A DNA stretch of 64,000 nucleotides, taken from Cryptomeria japonica (Eukaryota > Streptophyta > Pinopsida > Cupressales > Cupressaceae). A program made the translations under genes and the position numbers. Below the pieces are notes generated by a model. It saw only the letters and a list, made by a program, of their open reading frames with translations, did no database searches and was not told the DNA's origin. The stretch is taken from NCBI RefSeq assembly GCF_030272615.1, contig NC_081405.1, forward strand, positions 154,232,613 to 154,296,612, read 5' to 3'. Positions 24,561 to 36,021 of this stretch are shown in pieces (within the stretch, counting starts at the first letter, position 1; every line of letters begins with the position of its first letter).

Positions 24561-24838
24561 TATCTCCTAACAACATGTCCACAAAGTTTGTAGGTTCCTC
24601 ATCAACAAAAAAAGAGTCTAGATGTTATTGAGGGGAGGTCGATGGAAGTACATCAGATCTCAAAGCTTCCACCACCTGGGTGTCATTTTTTTGACTCAAG
24701 TAAGAAGAAACCACAAGGGCCTCATAACCAAGGGGCCCCAGAGGTGGGGACAACCATTGAGGGCCCTTATCAAGTGATCGCAACAAGAACCAACACCGTG
24801 CAGGAGAACAAACACAAGAAAATACAAGTAGATCGAGT

Positions 24839-25420
24839 ATTTTCTACTTTAGTTATATAATAAATGGATGTTAAATATTTTATAACTTTACCAAGGTTTA
24901 CATAGCTTATTTTGAATCAATAATTATATAATCTCCTACTAAAATGTTAAACATTTTTTAAAAATATAAACTATATTTACCTTTTTCAAGCATTCTATTA
25001 GAATTGTTTCTTCATTTTAGCTATATAAAAATATGTCATTATTTTGATGGGGATAATATGAAAATTTTGAATTTGAGGTGGATCTAACATAATTGGCTAA
25101 TGGATAATGATAGAAGAATTTTCCCATGTTATGGCATAAATATAATTTTAGAATAAAACGTAATTATAGTTTATAACTCATTTCCATTGATACTAATCTC
25201 TATGGAAGGTTATTACTTTTGAATAAGAAGGATAAGATACATTTTCCTACAAACCATGGTGCAAAGTGCAAAATCCCTTATCTTATTAGAGCTACCTTAA
25301 GATATTATTTATGTCATAATTCCAAAGGAAGGGATATATGTGGGCCACTATTGAAATAATAACCATGCACTTGAGATTCTATAAAACCATAAATCATTTC
25401 CTAAAACTATATGATGATCT
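24839..25420. repeat. Tandem duplication copy A, segment 2
   Basis: It matches 39396-40185 (TTTCTACTTTAGTTATA, ATTAGAATTGTTTCTTCATT, GGGCCACTATTGAAAT, ACCATGCACTTGAGATT, ATATGATGATCT). Copy B is about 200 bp longer, with an extra stretch near 39440-39590 and an internal ~70-bp duplication. The match stops at the gypsy insertion point (25420) and resumes at 36027. Confidence 0.85.
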
Positions 25421-25946
25421 TGATCTGAATTCAATAAGCAATTCAAGCAACAATACAAGGTGTCCACAAACTTGTAAGTATTGTAAGAAAATGGGTAGTT
25501 GTAAAACTTAAAATATGAGTTGTAAACATCAAAATTCACCATTGGGTTACCCAAAATGAGTTTTTTAAAAACCATTTGGAATCCCAAAAGTCTCTAGACT
25601 CCAACAAATCTGAAATGAAAAGTTTTGGAGAATATAAATAAATATAAACTATAAAATTAGATACCCCAACTTGGTGGGGTCATAACTTCTTGCTCAGTAG
25701 TCAAATTTCAAAATCTCTTACATTGTTGGAAAGATCTCAAAGAGATATAATTTCAATCCTTTAACACAATGCCTTTAGCTATTGAGTTAAAGGTCTGACA
25801 AAAGTTTCAAATCCAAATTCCACTTCGAAGACCTCCAAAAATGAAATTTACTAGAACTTCAAAAATACTGTAAAAATATATTTTATTTTTTCTCGGTTTT
25901 GCCATCCTCAAATTTCTCTGGGACTTCTTTAGACTACTTTGGATCA
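25421..25946 (-). repeat. 3' LTR of the Ty3/gypsy element
   Basis: 526 bp, TG...CA, matching 35476-36021 over its length (for example AAAATATGAGTTGTA and AAAAGTCTCTAGACTC). Confidence 0.92.
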
Positions 25947-25959
25947 TTCCTTCTCCCTT
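25947..25959 (-). other. Polypurine tract
   Basis: On the minus strand AAGGGAGAAGGAA directly precedes the 3' LTR start TGATCC, the normal plus-strand priming site. Confidence 0.85.
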
Positions 25960-28577
25960 GAGAGGCAATGGGCAACATTACACTAGCTTGTTGCAACAAA
26001 TGAGGAAAACATTGGGTAATTTGTTTCCTGGTAAACCCACTGCCCTGATGAAAATGTTATCTTGCTTGAACGACACGATACAAATAAAATTGTGTGCCCT
26101 GAAGAGTCTTTAGATGAACATCAACAATCTAGTCACTTACCAAGGGAGTGATGGTTTCACGATTCAATTCTTCAGTATGAATTGTATCAACAACTTCTGA
26201 AGTATCCAATAAAGGTGGGGAATACGGACGAAGCAACTCAACATTGAAAACAAGATGAATCCCCAAAAATGGTGGAATATTTAGTTCAAAAGTGGGTTAT
26301 CCCATAATACTGGGTTACACTTTTTGGCCAAACTTGACATTGAAATCAGCATTTTGCATCAAAACTTTACTTTTTAAAACCTATAGCAACTAAACCATTA
26401 AGAATTTGAAGATGAAGTAAAGTACTAATTTGTGAGATTTTTTATACAGATTCTAAATATATATATTTTTAAAAATAATTAGAAATTAATTGTCCATATT
26501 GTTATGTAACTTTTAATAACTCAATATTTATAGTAATCAACTTTTTTCAGAAGTGACATTTATTTGGTAATGCATAACATTTTTTATAGCAAGAAGGAAA
26601 TTCTAATTTTTGAAATATAGAATTGTCACACCAATATCTAGTGAATGAATATATTTTCATAGTTTTTTGTTACATATATTTTGTTTGGTTAATTTTTTAA
26701 GACAAAGTAATTGTAATTTGGACAAAGGTGTATGTCGTAATGCATAACATTTTTTGTATGCATTTGAATTAACTTATTCTTTTTGTGTTGAAATGAGGAT
26801 ATCAATACCTAGGGAAAAAATATTTTTAACAAAAAAAATTTCTATTTTTTAAATTTTCCACGTGTGAAACACAATCCTTAATGTTTAATAAAAAATCTAC
26901 ATTCATAAGAAATAAAACATAAATATATTGAAAATTATACTATTTGGAAAGCTTATAATAGAGACTAAATACTTAAAAAAACAAAAACTCTAAATGAATT
27001 CATTTGACCCCCCAAAAGCTAATGTAAAAGTGGTTTTTTATCAGCATTTTGATAAGTGCAAAGGAGACTCCATTGCAAGTATGATTTAGAAGTAGCGAGG
27101 TTCAATCCAATAATTTTTTATCTAAGAGCCTTTGATCTAACTCTCCTCGATTAATTACTTCAAATGGGACCTCTTAAATCTTAAATCATTATATTTTCTA
27201 AAAAACGTATGATTTCAGCAAAAATCAAGATGTACCAAAAAGTGTAACCAAGTATTGTGGGATCACCCAGGTATTTTCACCAATTTGCTTGAGAATAGTG
27301 TATGACCCATACTATAGAGGATGAAGTTTCTTATATGGCTCCTTAAGTCTTTCCTTCTGTAGATGAAGCCAAACTTTATCACCCACTTGAAAGTGGTGTG
27401 GTGTGTGATGTTGGTCATGACACTCCTTGTATTTTTTATTGGCTTGCACTATCTCATGAACCTATTTTTGAAGATGTCAAATTTTCTCAACAAACTTAGA
27501 AGTTGTGTCCATCTCCTTTTCTGCATTTGATGATGGCTCACTTTTAGTGATTGGGAGTGAAACATCTAAAGGAGCTAAAGGCTGGTATCCCAAACAAAAC
27601 TCAAATGGGCTATGTCCAAAAGTACCATGTATTGCACGATTGTAGCTATGTTGCACTTATGGAAGACTCTAATCCCAAATTCAAGGATGATAAGAATGAT
27701 GCATACAAAGAATGTGAACAATAATGCAATCAACTACCTCAATTTGTCCATCTATTTGGTGATGGAATGTCATGGGTGTTGTCAGCTTGGTATCCATCAT
27801 TGTTCAAAGTGTTGTCAAATTTTCTAACAAATTTGCTATCCCTGTCAGAAATGATGCTCTGTAGTAGCCCAAAGTGAACCCAAACATGAGTAAAAAATAC
27901 CTTGGTAGTGTCTTGTGTAGAGATTCCTTTCTTGCAGGAAACCTATCCACCACAATATAAACATAGTCATGACCAAGTTTGGTAGTGGGTGAACCAGACA
28001 TAAAGTCCATGGAGATAGATTACCAAGGTCTATCTGGAGTAGGCAATGGCATATATAATCCTTTTTTGATTTGCAGGTTTTGCAATGGCACATGCTACAC
28101 ATGACTAAATATAAGAAATGACATCATGTTGGGCCAATAAAAATACCTTCTAAGCATAGCAAGGGTTTTGCCAATGCTAAAACGACTTGCAATGTGACTA
28201 TAATGTGCCTCTCATGTCATCTTGGATCTTTCTTTTGTAGGAACACATATCCAACCCATATAATAGAATATTCCATTTTGAATATAAAAATCAAGAACAT
28301 GATTACCTTATGTCAGCTGAGTGTAGACTTCAGAAAAATCAACATCTATGGTATACATACTAGGCCAAGTTGTTGTTTCATGCCCACAAGAGTCTAGTAC
28401 CATAAGCAATGCTACAATTGGAGATCTACTCAAGAAATATATAACCTTATTACTGCTAACCTTATTGTGATGAATATTGATGTAAAATTGTTGCAAGTAT
28501 GCAAACCACCTTTGATGTCTATCATTTTACAACTTCCCTTGGGTCTGCAAGAATTGCAAGGGTTTATGATCTATATG
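25960..28577 (-). pseudogene. Ty3/gypsy pol C-terminal part: RNase H end and integrase (broken)
   Basis: From right to left: HIDHKPLQFLQTQGKL and RWFAYLQQFYINIH (RNase H end, 28430-28577, closing with YFLSRSP), an integrase with MCHCKTCKSKKDY (28060-28100), MDFMSGSPTTKLGHDYVYIV then VDRF (27930-28010; canonical MDFIxGLPxTxxxHDxIxVVVDRF), GYYRASFLTGIANLLENLTTL (27804-27860, a corrupted IPxxIISDRDxRF stretch), and WLHLQKERLKEPYKKLHPL (27310-27380). The end (ELNIPPFLGIHLVFNVELLR near 26200-26290) is separated from the rest by the TIR element. Numerous stops. Confidence 0.88.
26294..27268. mobile_element. Non-coding TIR element, copy 2 (975 bp), 4-bp TSD
   Basis: The terminal inverted repeats are GGGTTATCCCATAATACTGG then GTTACACTTTTTGG on the left and, reversed, GGGTGATCCCACAATACTTG then GTTACACTTTTTGG on the right. 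The flanks are AAGT (26290-26293) and AGGT (27269-27272). Excision rejoins the host frame GEN-T-FELNIPP of the gypsy pol. The interior matches copy 1 in inverted orientation (AAATGGGACCTCTTAAATC, GCAAAGGAGACTCCATTGCA). No ORF. Confidence 0.9.
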
Positions 28578-29586
28578 TGTAGACGTATAAAAATGACCAT
28601 ATTCCTAAATGAATATTTTATGTTCATTTCTCTATTTAATTAAATCTAATTTAATTAAATAATCCACATTCCTCTATTTAATTAAGTAAATTACTCAATT
28701 AAAATTCACTATACCATTTAATAGGATAAATTCATTTTATTCAATTAAAGCCCCTATCCACTTTTTAATTAAATTCAAATTTAATTAAAATAGTTATCCT
28801 AAATTAAATAAATCTAATTTATTTAATTGCAACCAAATTGAATTAAATTCAATTAAAACCTATTTTCCCTCACCCACTTACAAAATCCTACACCTCCCAC
28901 TTGCATCCTAACTCTCTTTCTAACCTCTTCTAGATTCTTCTAAACCTAATTAATTTACCCAAACCCATCCATTATCCCTTTTCCCTAAATTTGAGGAGGT
29001 CACTTCTCAAATTTGGAGCAAAGTCTTCAAAATGCATTAAAGCCTTTATCCATTCAAACAAGTTGACTTGTTGAATGCCCCCAAATTTGGAAGGACTCTT
29101 ACAAAGTTATCCCCAAAGTCTTCATAACCATTAATGGTTAACTCAACCCTCTTACATGGTTAAATAATTTCCATAAACTCAACCTCCATCGAACCCAAGG
29201 GTCCCATCAAGCATTTATTGCTTTGACCATGGTTATCCTTAAAACCTTTGCACAAGAGTTTATCCTTCGGGTAAAAGCTTTATCCAATGCATAACCCTAA
29301 CTCAACCTTAACCCTTAACCCCTAGGGTAACCATGAGGTCTTCTCAAGCATTTAATGCTTCTTACATCTCCTCTCAACCAACCTTATGTTGACAATTGTC
29401 ACCATTTCATTGGTGCCAATTACAAACATGGATTCCCAACTTTCAAACTTGGCCCTTGATTGTCTCTTTCAATCCTGACCATCCATTGCCCTATTTTTGC
29501 TATAAATAGAGCTCTCATTCCTCCATTTTTCAGATCCAAGTCTTTAGCATCACACTTATACTTAAATCCATTCAAGCTTTCATATC
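28578..29586 (+). repeat. 5' LTR of nested element, 3'-truncated
   Basis: 1,009 bp, starting TGTAGACGTATAAAAATGAC. It matches 31106-32114 base for base in length with about 25 substitutions by eye (about 2-3%), so the insertion is far younger than its host. It is very AT-rich at the start (repeated TTTAATTAAAT). The match stops abruptly after CAAGCTTTCATATC. Confidence 0.9.
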
Positions 29587-30089
29587 AAAATCAAAATCAC
29601 ATCAAAAGCATGAAACAATTTGCTCATCTAATCAAGTTCCACACCGTATCATATCAACTTGTAACACAACTCAAGTTTTCAAAAACCATATCAAAACTTG
29701 TAAAACAACTCAAGTCTCCACATCACATAAACTTGTAAAACAAATCAAGTTTCCCACCCACATCAGCTTGTAAAACAACTCAAGTTTCCAACCCATATCA
29801 GCTTGTAACACAAATTAGGCTCCACACAATTGAGCTTGAAACAGTGCGAAAACAAATCATGCTTCGATCAAAACAACACATTCATATCTACATCAATAAC
29901 TTGAAACTAATCGCAAATAAAATCAAGTTATATCAACACTCATATTGGATACATTTTCAAAAACATGATCAAAGACACAGCAAATGGCAAAAATCCACCT
30001 CCCTGGGCAAAACTGACCTTTTCTATGTAATTTTTCACCTTCAAAAAATTACTAACTCTTGCAAAACCCGATCCTTGTGCTACAAAAAC

Positions 30090-30520
30090 TTGGTTGTGCA
30101 CTACAATACACCCATGCGCTACCCTATTTTCTCCATGCGCTATTATGTCTACCCTATGCACTATTCCTTTTCCTCCATGCGCCACCCAACCTACCCTAGG
30201 CGCTAAAACTGACTTATGCACTAACCTATCCCATGCTAGCGCTACCTATTTGACCCTATGTGCTAGGTCTAACCTATGCACTAAATCCCCCTACCCATGC
30301 GACCTCCTGCGTACCCTATGCGCTAGGTCTAACCTATGCGCTACCCTTTTAGCCTAATGCGCTACCCTATGTTCATCATGCGCTAACCTAAGACCATGCG
30401 CTAGCCTAAAATTTTTATGCGCTACCCTATTCATTTTCGGACGCTACCCTAAAATTTATACCCTATGCGCTACCTAATTTATCGTATGCGCTAAACTATG
30501 ACTTCTACGTGCTAAACCGT
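30090..30520 (+). repeat. ATGCGCTACCCTA minisatellite in the nested element
   Basis: About twenty imperfect units of 13-25 bp built on ATGCGCTA(C/A)CCTA. CG dinucleotides stand out against the AT-rich surroundings. The frames that run through it encode repetitive peptides and are not credible genes. Confidence 0.85.
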
Positions 30521-31090
30521 TAAACCAAATTTCCAAAATAAAAAACGGACCAAAAAATGATCAAATTCAAAATCAAAAAAGGGTCAAAAGCATTGACTTA
30601 CTGGTGGTCCGTATGCGGTAGGTCTCCGATGCCTCCGAACGCGCTCAAATCGATGCGTAGAATAAGGAATAGGCATTTTGTCTTCTCTCCAAAAGTCTCT
30701 TTCTCCAAAGTCAACAAGCACAAATGAAACAAATCAAAGCACTTTTCCCCTTTTATAGGAGAAAAATGAAATTAGGGTTAGGGCAAATGAGCACGTAATT
30801 TTCTCGTGGTCTCCCTCCTACCCTAAAAACACGTCAATTATCGGGAGATGAATCAATTTCAACGTTTCACCTAGCCAAAATCTTGTGCCAAAAACGCAAA
30901 TTATCAAATCAAATCAAATTTTTCAAAATTTTGATTCATCTCCCGAGGGGGCATTATCACCATCATTTATCGAATCTGGGGCAACACACATCAAATATGG
31001 GGCATAACATAAAAATCATAAATGACATCGATCATAAAATCGCAACGAAACATCATTTTCTTTGAAATAACATGTGCACACACGTCACTT

Positions 31091-31105
31091 CAAAGAGGAG
31101 CAAAA
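31091..31105 (+). other. Polypurine-like tract before the right LTR
   Basis: CAAAGAGGAGCAAAA directly precedes the 3' LTR start TGTAAACG and sets the plus orientation of the nested element. Confidence 0.7.
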
Positions 31106-32568
31106 TGTAAACGTATAAAAATGACCATATTCCTAAATGAATATTTTATGCTCATTTCTCTATTTAATTAAATCTAATTTAATTAAATAATCCACATTCC
31201 TCTATTTAATTAAGTAAATTACTCAATTAAAATTCACTATACCATTTAATAGGATAAATTCATTTTATTCAATTAAAGCCTCTATCCACTTTTTAATTAA
31301 ATTCAAATTTAATTAAAATAGTTATCCTAAATTAAATAAATCTAATTTATTTAATTGCAACCAAATTGAATTAAATTGAATTAAAACCTATTTTCCCTCA
31401 CCCACTTGCAAAATCCTACACCTCCCACTTGCATCCTAACTCTCTTTCTAACCTCTTCTAGATTCTTCTAAACCTAATTAATTAACCCAAACCCATCCAT
31501 TATCCCTTTTCCCTAAATTTGAGGAGGTCACTTCTCAAATTTGGAGCAAAGTCTTCAAAATGCATTAAAGTCTTTATCCATTCAAACAAGCTAACTTGTT
31601 GAATGCCCTCAAATTTGGAAGGACTCTTACAAAGTTATCCCCAAAGTCTTCATAACCATTAATGGTTAACTCAACCCTCTTACATGGTTAAAGAATTTCC
31701 ATAAAATCAACCTCCATCTAACCCAAGGGTCTCATCAAGCATTTATTGCTTTGACCATGGTTATCCTTAAAACCTTTGCACAAGAGTTTATCCTTTGGGT
31801 AAAAGCTTTATCCAATGGATAACCCTAACTCAACCTTAACCCTTAACCCCTAGGGTAACCATGAGGTATTTTCAAGCATTTAATGCTTCTTACATCTCCT
31901 CTCAACCAACCTTATGTTGACAATTGTCACCATTTCATTGGTGCCAATTACAAACATGGATTCCCAACATTCAAACTTGGCCCTTGATTGTCTCTTTCAA
32001 TCCTGACCATCTATTGCCCTATTTTTGCTATAAATAGAGCTATCATTCCTCCATTTTTCAAATCCAAGTCTTTAGCATCACACTTATACTTAAATCCATT
32101 CAAGCTTTCATATCTCATTTTTTATGCTCATCATTTAGCTTCTCTTTAAAACAGGAATTAATCTAAATATGCTAATTTAGAGTATGTTCCTTATCATCTA
32201 GCTTAAATCATGAACTAATATAGCATGCTAGGATAGTTTTGTTTACTAATTTTGTCATCTTATAACTAGTTTATTACATTTGTAGCATCATGCATAGCTT
32301 AAGATGCTTCTCATATTAAAATCAACAAAAGCATCCCTCGTTCTTGCATTTGCCATCCCTAAACCATTTTGCTCAGTGATCTGAGAGCAAAAACATTGGT
32401 TTGAGGGACCGTGCAAGATAGAGAACCATGGAACCATCCTTGGGAAGCTAAGCCATTCTTCATGACTCTGTAGCTTGCACCAAGAAGTCCTGTGGGTGTG
32501 TGAGCAAGGCTCCATAGAGCTCAGTTTTTCACATATTGAGTTCTATCGGCCCGCTTTTCCCGCATACA
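31106..32568 (+). repeat. 3' LTR of nested element, full length (1,463 bp)
   Basis: It starts TGTAAACGTATAAAAATGAC and ends CCCGCATACA just before the GTATG duplication. The last 454 bp (32115-32568) have no counterpart in the left LTR. A TATA-like CTATAAATAGAGCT lies at about 32030-32043 (and at about 29500 in the left LTR), a likely LTR promoter. Confidence 0.88.
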
Positions 32569-32573
32569 GTATG

Positions 32574-33700
32574 AATGACAATATCTTTCCCTAGAATCTA
32601 GTGCTTCCACTATTTGTAGGCATGCAAAATTGCATCAACCTCCTTGTCATCTTTGGGATAATGTCAAAGTGTATCAGAAAATATTTCACTATGATAGGCC
32701 ATCAGATGACCATGTTGCATGAGAACTGCTCCCAAAACATAAGATCAGATGTATCTATTTTAATCTCAAACGATTGTTGTAGATCTGGAAGTGCCAAGAC
32801 TGGAGTTGAACATAACCTACTCTTCAACCCCTCAAAATATCACTTTGACACCTTTGTCCATAGGAATTTTGCATTAGGTCCACCCCTAAGGACTTGATTC
32901 ATAGGCCATGCTAAATGATAGAATCCAAGTACAAACCTCTCATAGAAATTTGCTAATCCCAAGAAGCCACAAAGTTTTGTGATATTCTTAGGGGAAGGCC
33001 AATACTTGATGACTTGAATCTTTGTAGTATCAACAAGAACACCCTTGTTGTCCACAATGTATCCCAAATATTGTATACTTTCCAATCCAAAATAACACTT
33101 TTATCTATTAACATAGATTTTGTGTTGTTGTAATATGGAAATCACCTACTCAACATGTTATGGATGCTCATCCCATGTCCTACCAATGATGAGTATGTCA
33201 TCTAAGTAGACCACCACAAAAGAATTGGTGAGGGGCCTAAGAATATCATCCATTATTCTCATAAAAGTTGCAGGAGCATTTGTTAGCCCAAAAGGCATCA
33301 CCAACCACTAGAGCAATCCTTCTTTAGACTTGAAGGTAGTTTTCTAGATATCTATGGGATCAATTGGCACTGGTGATATCTGGACTTCAAGTTAATTTTG
33401 GTGAAAAACTTGGCTCCATGAAACTAGTCCAAAACATCATCAATTCAAGGGATTGGGTATCTGTTCTTCACAATGATTTTGTTTAAGGCACGATAGTCAA
33501 TAGATAGTATCCATGAGCCATCTTTTTTTCTAGCCAAAACAATTTGACAACCACAAGGTGACACCCTTGATCAAATATGGTCTTTTGAAATTAGTTCTAT
33601 GATTTTTCATTTGATTTCCTCATTTTCCATGACTGACCTTCTACGAAATGGCTCATTTAGTAAAGGTGTTCCTAGGATGATATTAATTGAGTGCTTTACT
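32574..33700 (-). pseudogene. Ty3/gypsy reverse transcriptase and RNase H start (broken)
   Basis: [32 protein letters not shown] (33440-33520), [20 protein letters not shown] (33230-33300) and [11 protein letters not shown] (33190-33230) are present, so the catalytic YxDD is intact. ESIQYLGYIVDNKGVLVD and LCGFLGLANFYERFV follow (32840-33085), then ALPDLQQSFEIKIDTSD of RNase H. Several stops interrupt. The frame continues in 28400-28577 beyond the nested element. Confidence 0.9.
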
Positions 33701-34088
33701 TGACAATGAAGTGGAATTCTTGTTGGTGAAGTGACAATATTATGATATATTGCTAATATTGAGTCCATCTATTTTTGTTGAGAAAAGGTGGTTGTTGTTT
33801 TTGTGTTATTATTACATAATTTTCTTTTCCCCTTTTTCTCTTATCATCGACAATACAAATACTCCAACATAGGAAATTAAACATTTACATTGTTTTGCAC
33901 TAATCAAAGAAGCAAATTTTGCAAGACTTGCCTCAAGTATCTGGTACTTCCGTTCACCCACTTTTTGAATAACACTGTGTGGCCTCGATTAACATACACC
34001 ATGGTGTTGATACATATATGGTTGCCCCAACAACACATCACATACGTCCAAGGATGCCACATCACAAATGACCTCATCTTTGAATGGT

Positions 34089-34330
34089 TTAATTGAGTAA
34101 GATAAGAAACATTATTTTCTCACCTATATATCCCTTCCTTGACTGACCCAACCCATGGAGTATGGTTGTGGATGAGGCATTGTCTAAGTTTAACCTTTTA
34201 ATGGCTTCAACAGAGATCAATTGTTTTTTACTCCCACTATATACTATGAAATATAGAGGCTTTCCACTCGCCCACATCTGTGAATGAAATAAATGCTCCT
34301 CATCTTGTCGGTGTATGACTTTTGTAGTGG
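34089..34330 (-). pseudogene. Ty3/gypsy retropepsin region with lost catalytic Asp
   Basis: KPLYFIVYSGSKKQLISVEA, then IKRLNLD, is the protease of this gypsy lineage (canonical xxIVDSGSxxNLIS). The active-site Asp is replaced by Tyr (GAT to TAT). In other frames the usual continuation is seen: HPQPYSMGWVSQGRDI, then FKDEVICDVASLDVCDVLLG. Confidence 0.85.
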
Positions 34331-34689
34331 CAATAGTGCCATATGGATTTGCTTCAATAATTTTTTCACCACTTCTTTGTTCAAATGGGTTTGCGAGCAA
34401 CATGCTAGCTTCTTGCTCCACTTCATGTGTTTTTGTCATCAAAGTTTTAGCAACCTTGCAATTCTTTGTATTATGTCAAGTACTTTTGTGGATGTCACAC
34501 CACATCCCTATGTCCTTTAGTGTCTTTTTTGCTCTTGTATTCCATGTTGGCGATTGGGAGGTGGACTCCTGGTAGAAGCTTGTTTTCCTGGAAATTTGTT
34601 GTTATTTTCACCCTTGAATTTATTATTTACAAATTAATCTCACTTTCCTTTCCACTTAAAATTCTCCTCAATTTTTGTAGCATATTTAC

Positions 34690-35352
34690 AAGTTGTATTC
34701 AACGTTTCAATATTTAGGAAGGAAATCTTTGTTTGAATATATTTATGCAAACCATTGTGGTATTTCAAAACTCAATGCTTTTTCAAAGTCTTGGATGTCA
34801 AGCTTTGCTGACAAAGCATGAAACTTATTGATGTAATCCTGCATTGTTTGGTCTCTCTGTTGATGAAGCAATTGTCATTCCATGTATTTTTCTTCATATG
34901 TATCTTCAAGGAAGTATTATTCTTTGATGAATTCCACAAATTCCCCCCATATAGGATTGTCATATATTCTTCTATCAAATTCTTCCTCTTCATATGTTAT
35001 AGAATTATTCTTCTTTGAGCTAAGTTTGTTTTCCCATTATTGATTCACATGTGCTTTGGCTTTGAGAAGAGTAAATGTTATCTTTTCAAAATTTGAAAAG
35101 TTATCCAGAAGGAAATATCTATTTAGTTTTTTCAACCATTCATCCATAACATCTACATCAATTTTATCTTCAAAATTTGGTATGTCAAAATTTACCTACA
35201 CCTTGAAAGGAGTTTGATTATTGAAAGGTTTTCCTCTTTCGCTTGATTGTTGGGTATTTTGAAGGATTCGAGAGAATTGCATCATCATTTCTTCTCTTTG
35301 TTTGTTCTGGGCTTATTCCACCATGGCTCTAATAGGGTCTACATTTGGGCCT
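34690..35352 (-). pseudogene. Ty3/gypsy gag (broken)
   Basis: A start MAGPNVDPIRAMVE lies near 35352. It is followed by PNFEDKIDVDVMDEWLKKLN, then RYF (35110-35190), WGEFVEFIKE and YMEWQLLHQQRDQTMQDYIN, then KFHAL (34800-34900), the plant gag capsid pattern (FxxLxQxxS/TVxxYxxxF). Stops occur within it (after DPIRAMVE, AHVNQ and FIKE). Confidence 0.85.
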
Positions 35353-35462
35353 GCCATCTTTGACCAGTTGTACCTCACAGGAGGGTAAATTGATGGGTTG
35401 TGTCTCCAATCCCAACCATCGATAACCAGACTGTGTGTGATGTGACATACATGAGCGCACTC

Positions 35463-35474
35463 GCTCTAATACTA
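35463..35474 (-). other. Primer-binding site of the Ty3/gypsy element
   Basis: The minus strand reads TAGTATTAGAGC, two changes from TGGTATCAGAGC (initiator-Met tRNA), one base inside the 5' LTR. Confidence 0.75.
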
Positions 35475-35475
35475 A

Positions 35476-36021
35476 TGATCTGAATTCAATAATTAATTCA
35501 AGAAACAATACAAGGTATGCAAAAACAAGTATTGTAAGAAAATAGATAGTTGTAGAACTCGAAATATGAGTTGTAGACATCAAAAGTCATCATTAGATTA
35601 TCCAAAATAAGTTTTTAAACATCCATTTGGAATCTCAAAAGTCTCTAGACTCTAAGAAATTCAAAATGAAGGGTTTTGGAGAATAAAAACAAATAACAAA
35701 ATAACAAAATTTCAAAAAAAAACTTTGAAATTACATACCCTAACTTGGCAAGGTCATAACTTCCTAATAAGTGGTCAGATTTTGAAACTACTTACACTAT
35801 TGGAAAGGTCTCGAAGAGAACTAATTCCAGACCCTTGAAACCATGCATTTGGCTATCATGTTAAGGGATTGACGAAAGTATCAAACCAAATTTCCGCTCT
35901 GAAGATCTCCAAAAATGCACTTTACTAGAGCCTAGAAAATACCAAAAAATTATATTTTTGGTTTTTCTCAGTTCTGCCATCCTCAAACTGCTCTAGGACT
36001 TCTTTGGACTACTCTAGATCA
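35476..36021 (-). repeat. 5' LTR of the Ty3/gypsy element
   Basis: 546 bp, partner of 25421-25946, bounded by the PBS on its left and by the AATCC target duplication on its right. Confidence 0.92.

Larger units (their letters stand above)
14263..24838 (-). mobile_element. L1-type LINE (with nested insertions) inserted in copy A
   Basis: The minus strand has, in order, ORF1 with DUF4283-like and zinc-knuckle parts, endonuclease, reverse transcriptase, zinc-binding and RNase H domains, typical of plant L1 elements. The boundaries are inferred because the flanks join in copy B: CTTGAAATAACATTTTCACC...CATTTTCTACTTTAG near 39370-39410 is split here between about 14262 and 24838. The left edge has a T-run (poly-A on the minus strand). 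No clean target duplication is visible. A probable solo LTR (19215-20578) and a TIR element (20847-21826) are nested inside. The part left of 16780 carries an unrelated relic frame and may be a separate insertion. Confidence 0.75.
28578..32568 (+). mobile_element. Nested LTR element without coding capacity (3,991 bp)
   Basis: It lies inside the RNase H of the gypsy element: minus-strand KDIVIHT at its right edge and DHKPLQFL at its left edge join when it is removed. The flanks are ATATG (28573-28577) and GTATG (32569-32573), a 5-bp duplication with one change. It has direct LTRs (28578-29586 and 31106-32568) and a purine-rich tract before the right one, so it is plus-oriented. The 1.5-kb interior has no gag or pol. 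The left LTR lacks its last ~450 bp, and no PBS is visible, so the 5' junction has been deleted. Confidence 0.9.
25421..36021 (-). mobile_element. Ty3/gypsy retrotransposon with both LTRs, inserted in copy A
   Basis: Two direct repeats (25421-25946 and 35476-36021) both start TGATCTGAATTCAATAA and end in GATCA. A polypurine tract lies inside the left one and a PBS inside the right one, giving minus orientation. The flanks are GATCT (25416-25420) and AATCC (36022-36026), a 5-bp duplication with two transitions. The uninterrupted target reads GATCTATACTACTTG in copy B (about 40180-40195). Total 10,601 bp, or about 5.6 kb after removing a TIR element and a 4-kb LTR element nested inside it. LTRs differ by roughly 13-15% in the stretch I compared by eye, so it is old. 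Confidence 0.93.

Noticed and set aside
29844-30357. Frames of 87-120 codons in both strands
   Set aside because: They run through the GCGCTA minisatellite and give repetitive peptides.
32288-32515. 75-codon minus-strand frame
   Set aside because: It lies within the 3' part of the nested element's LTR, with no recognisable domain.
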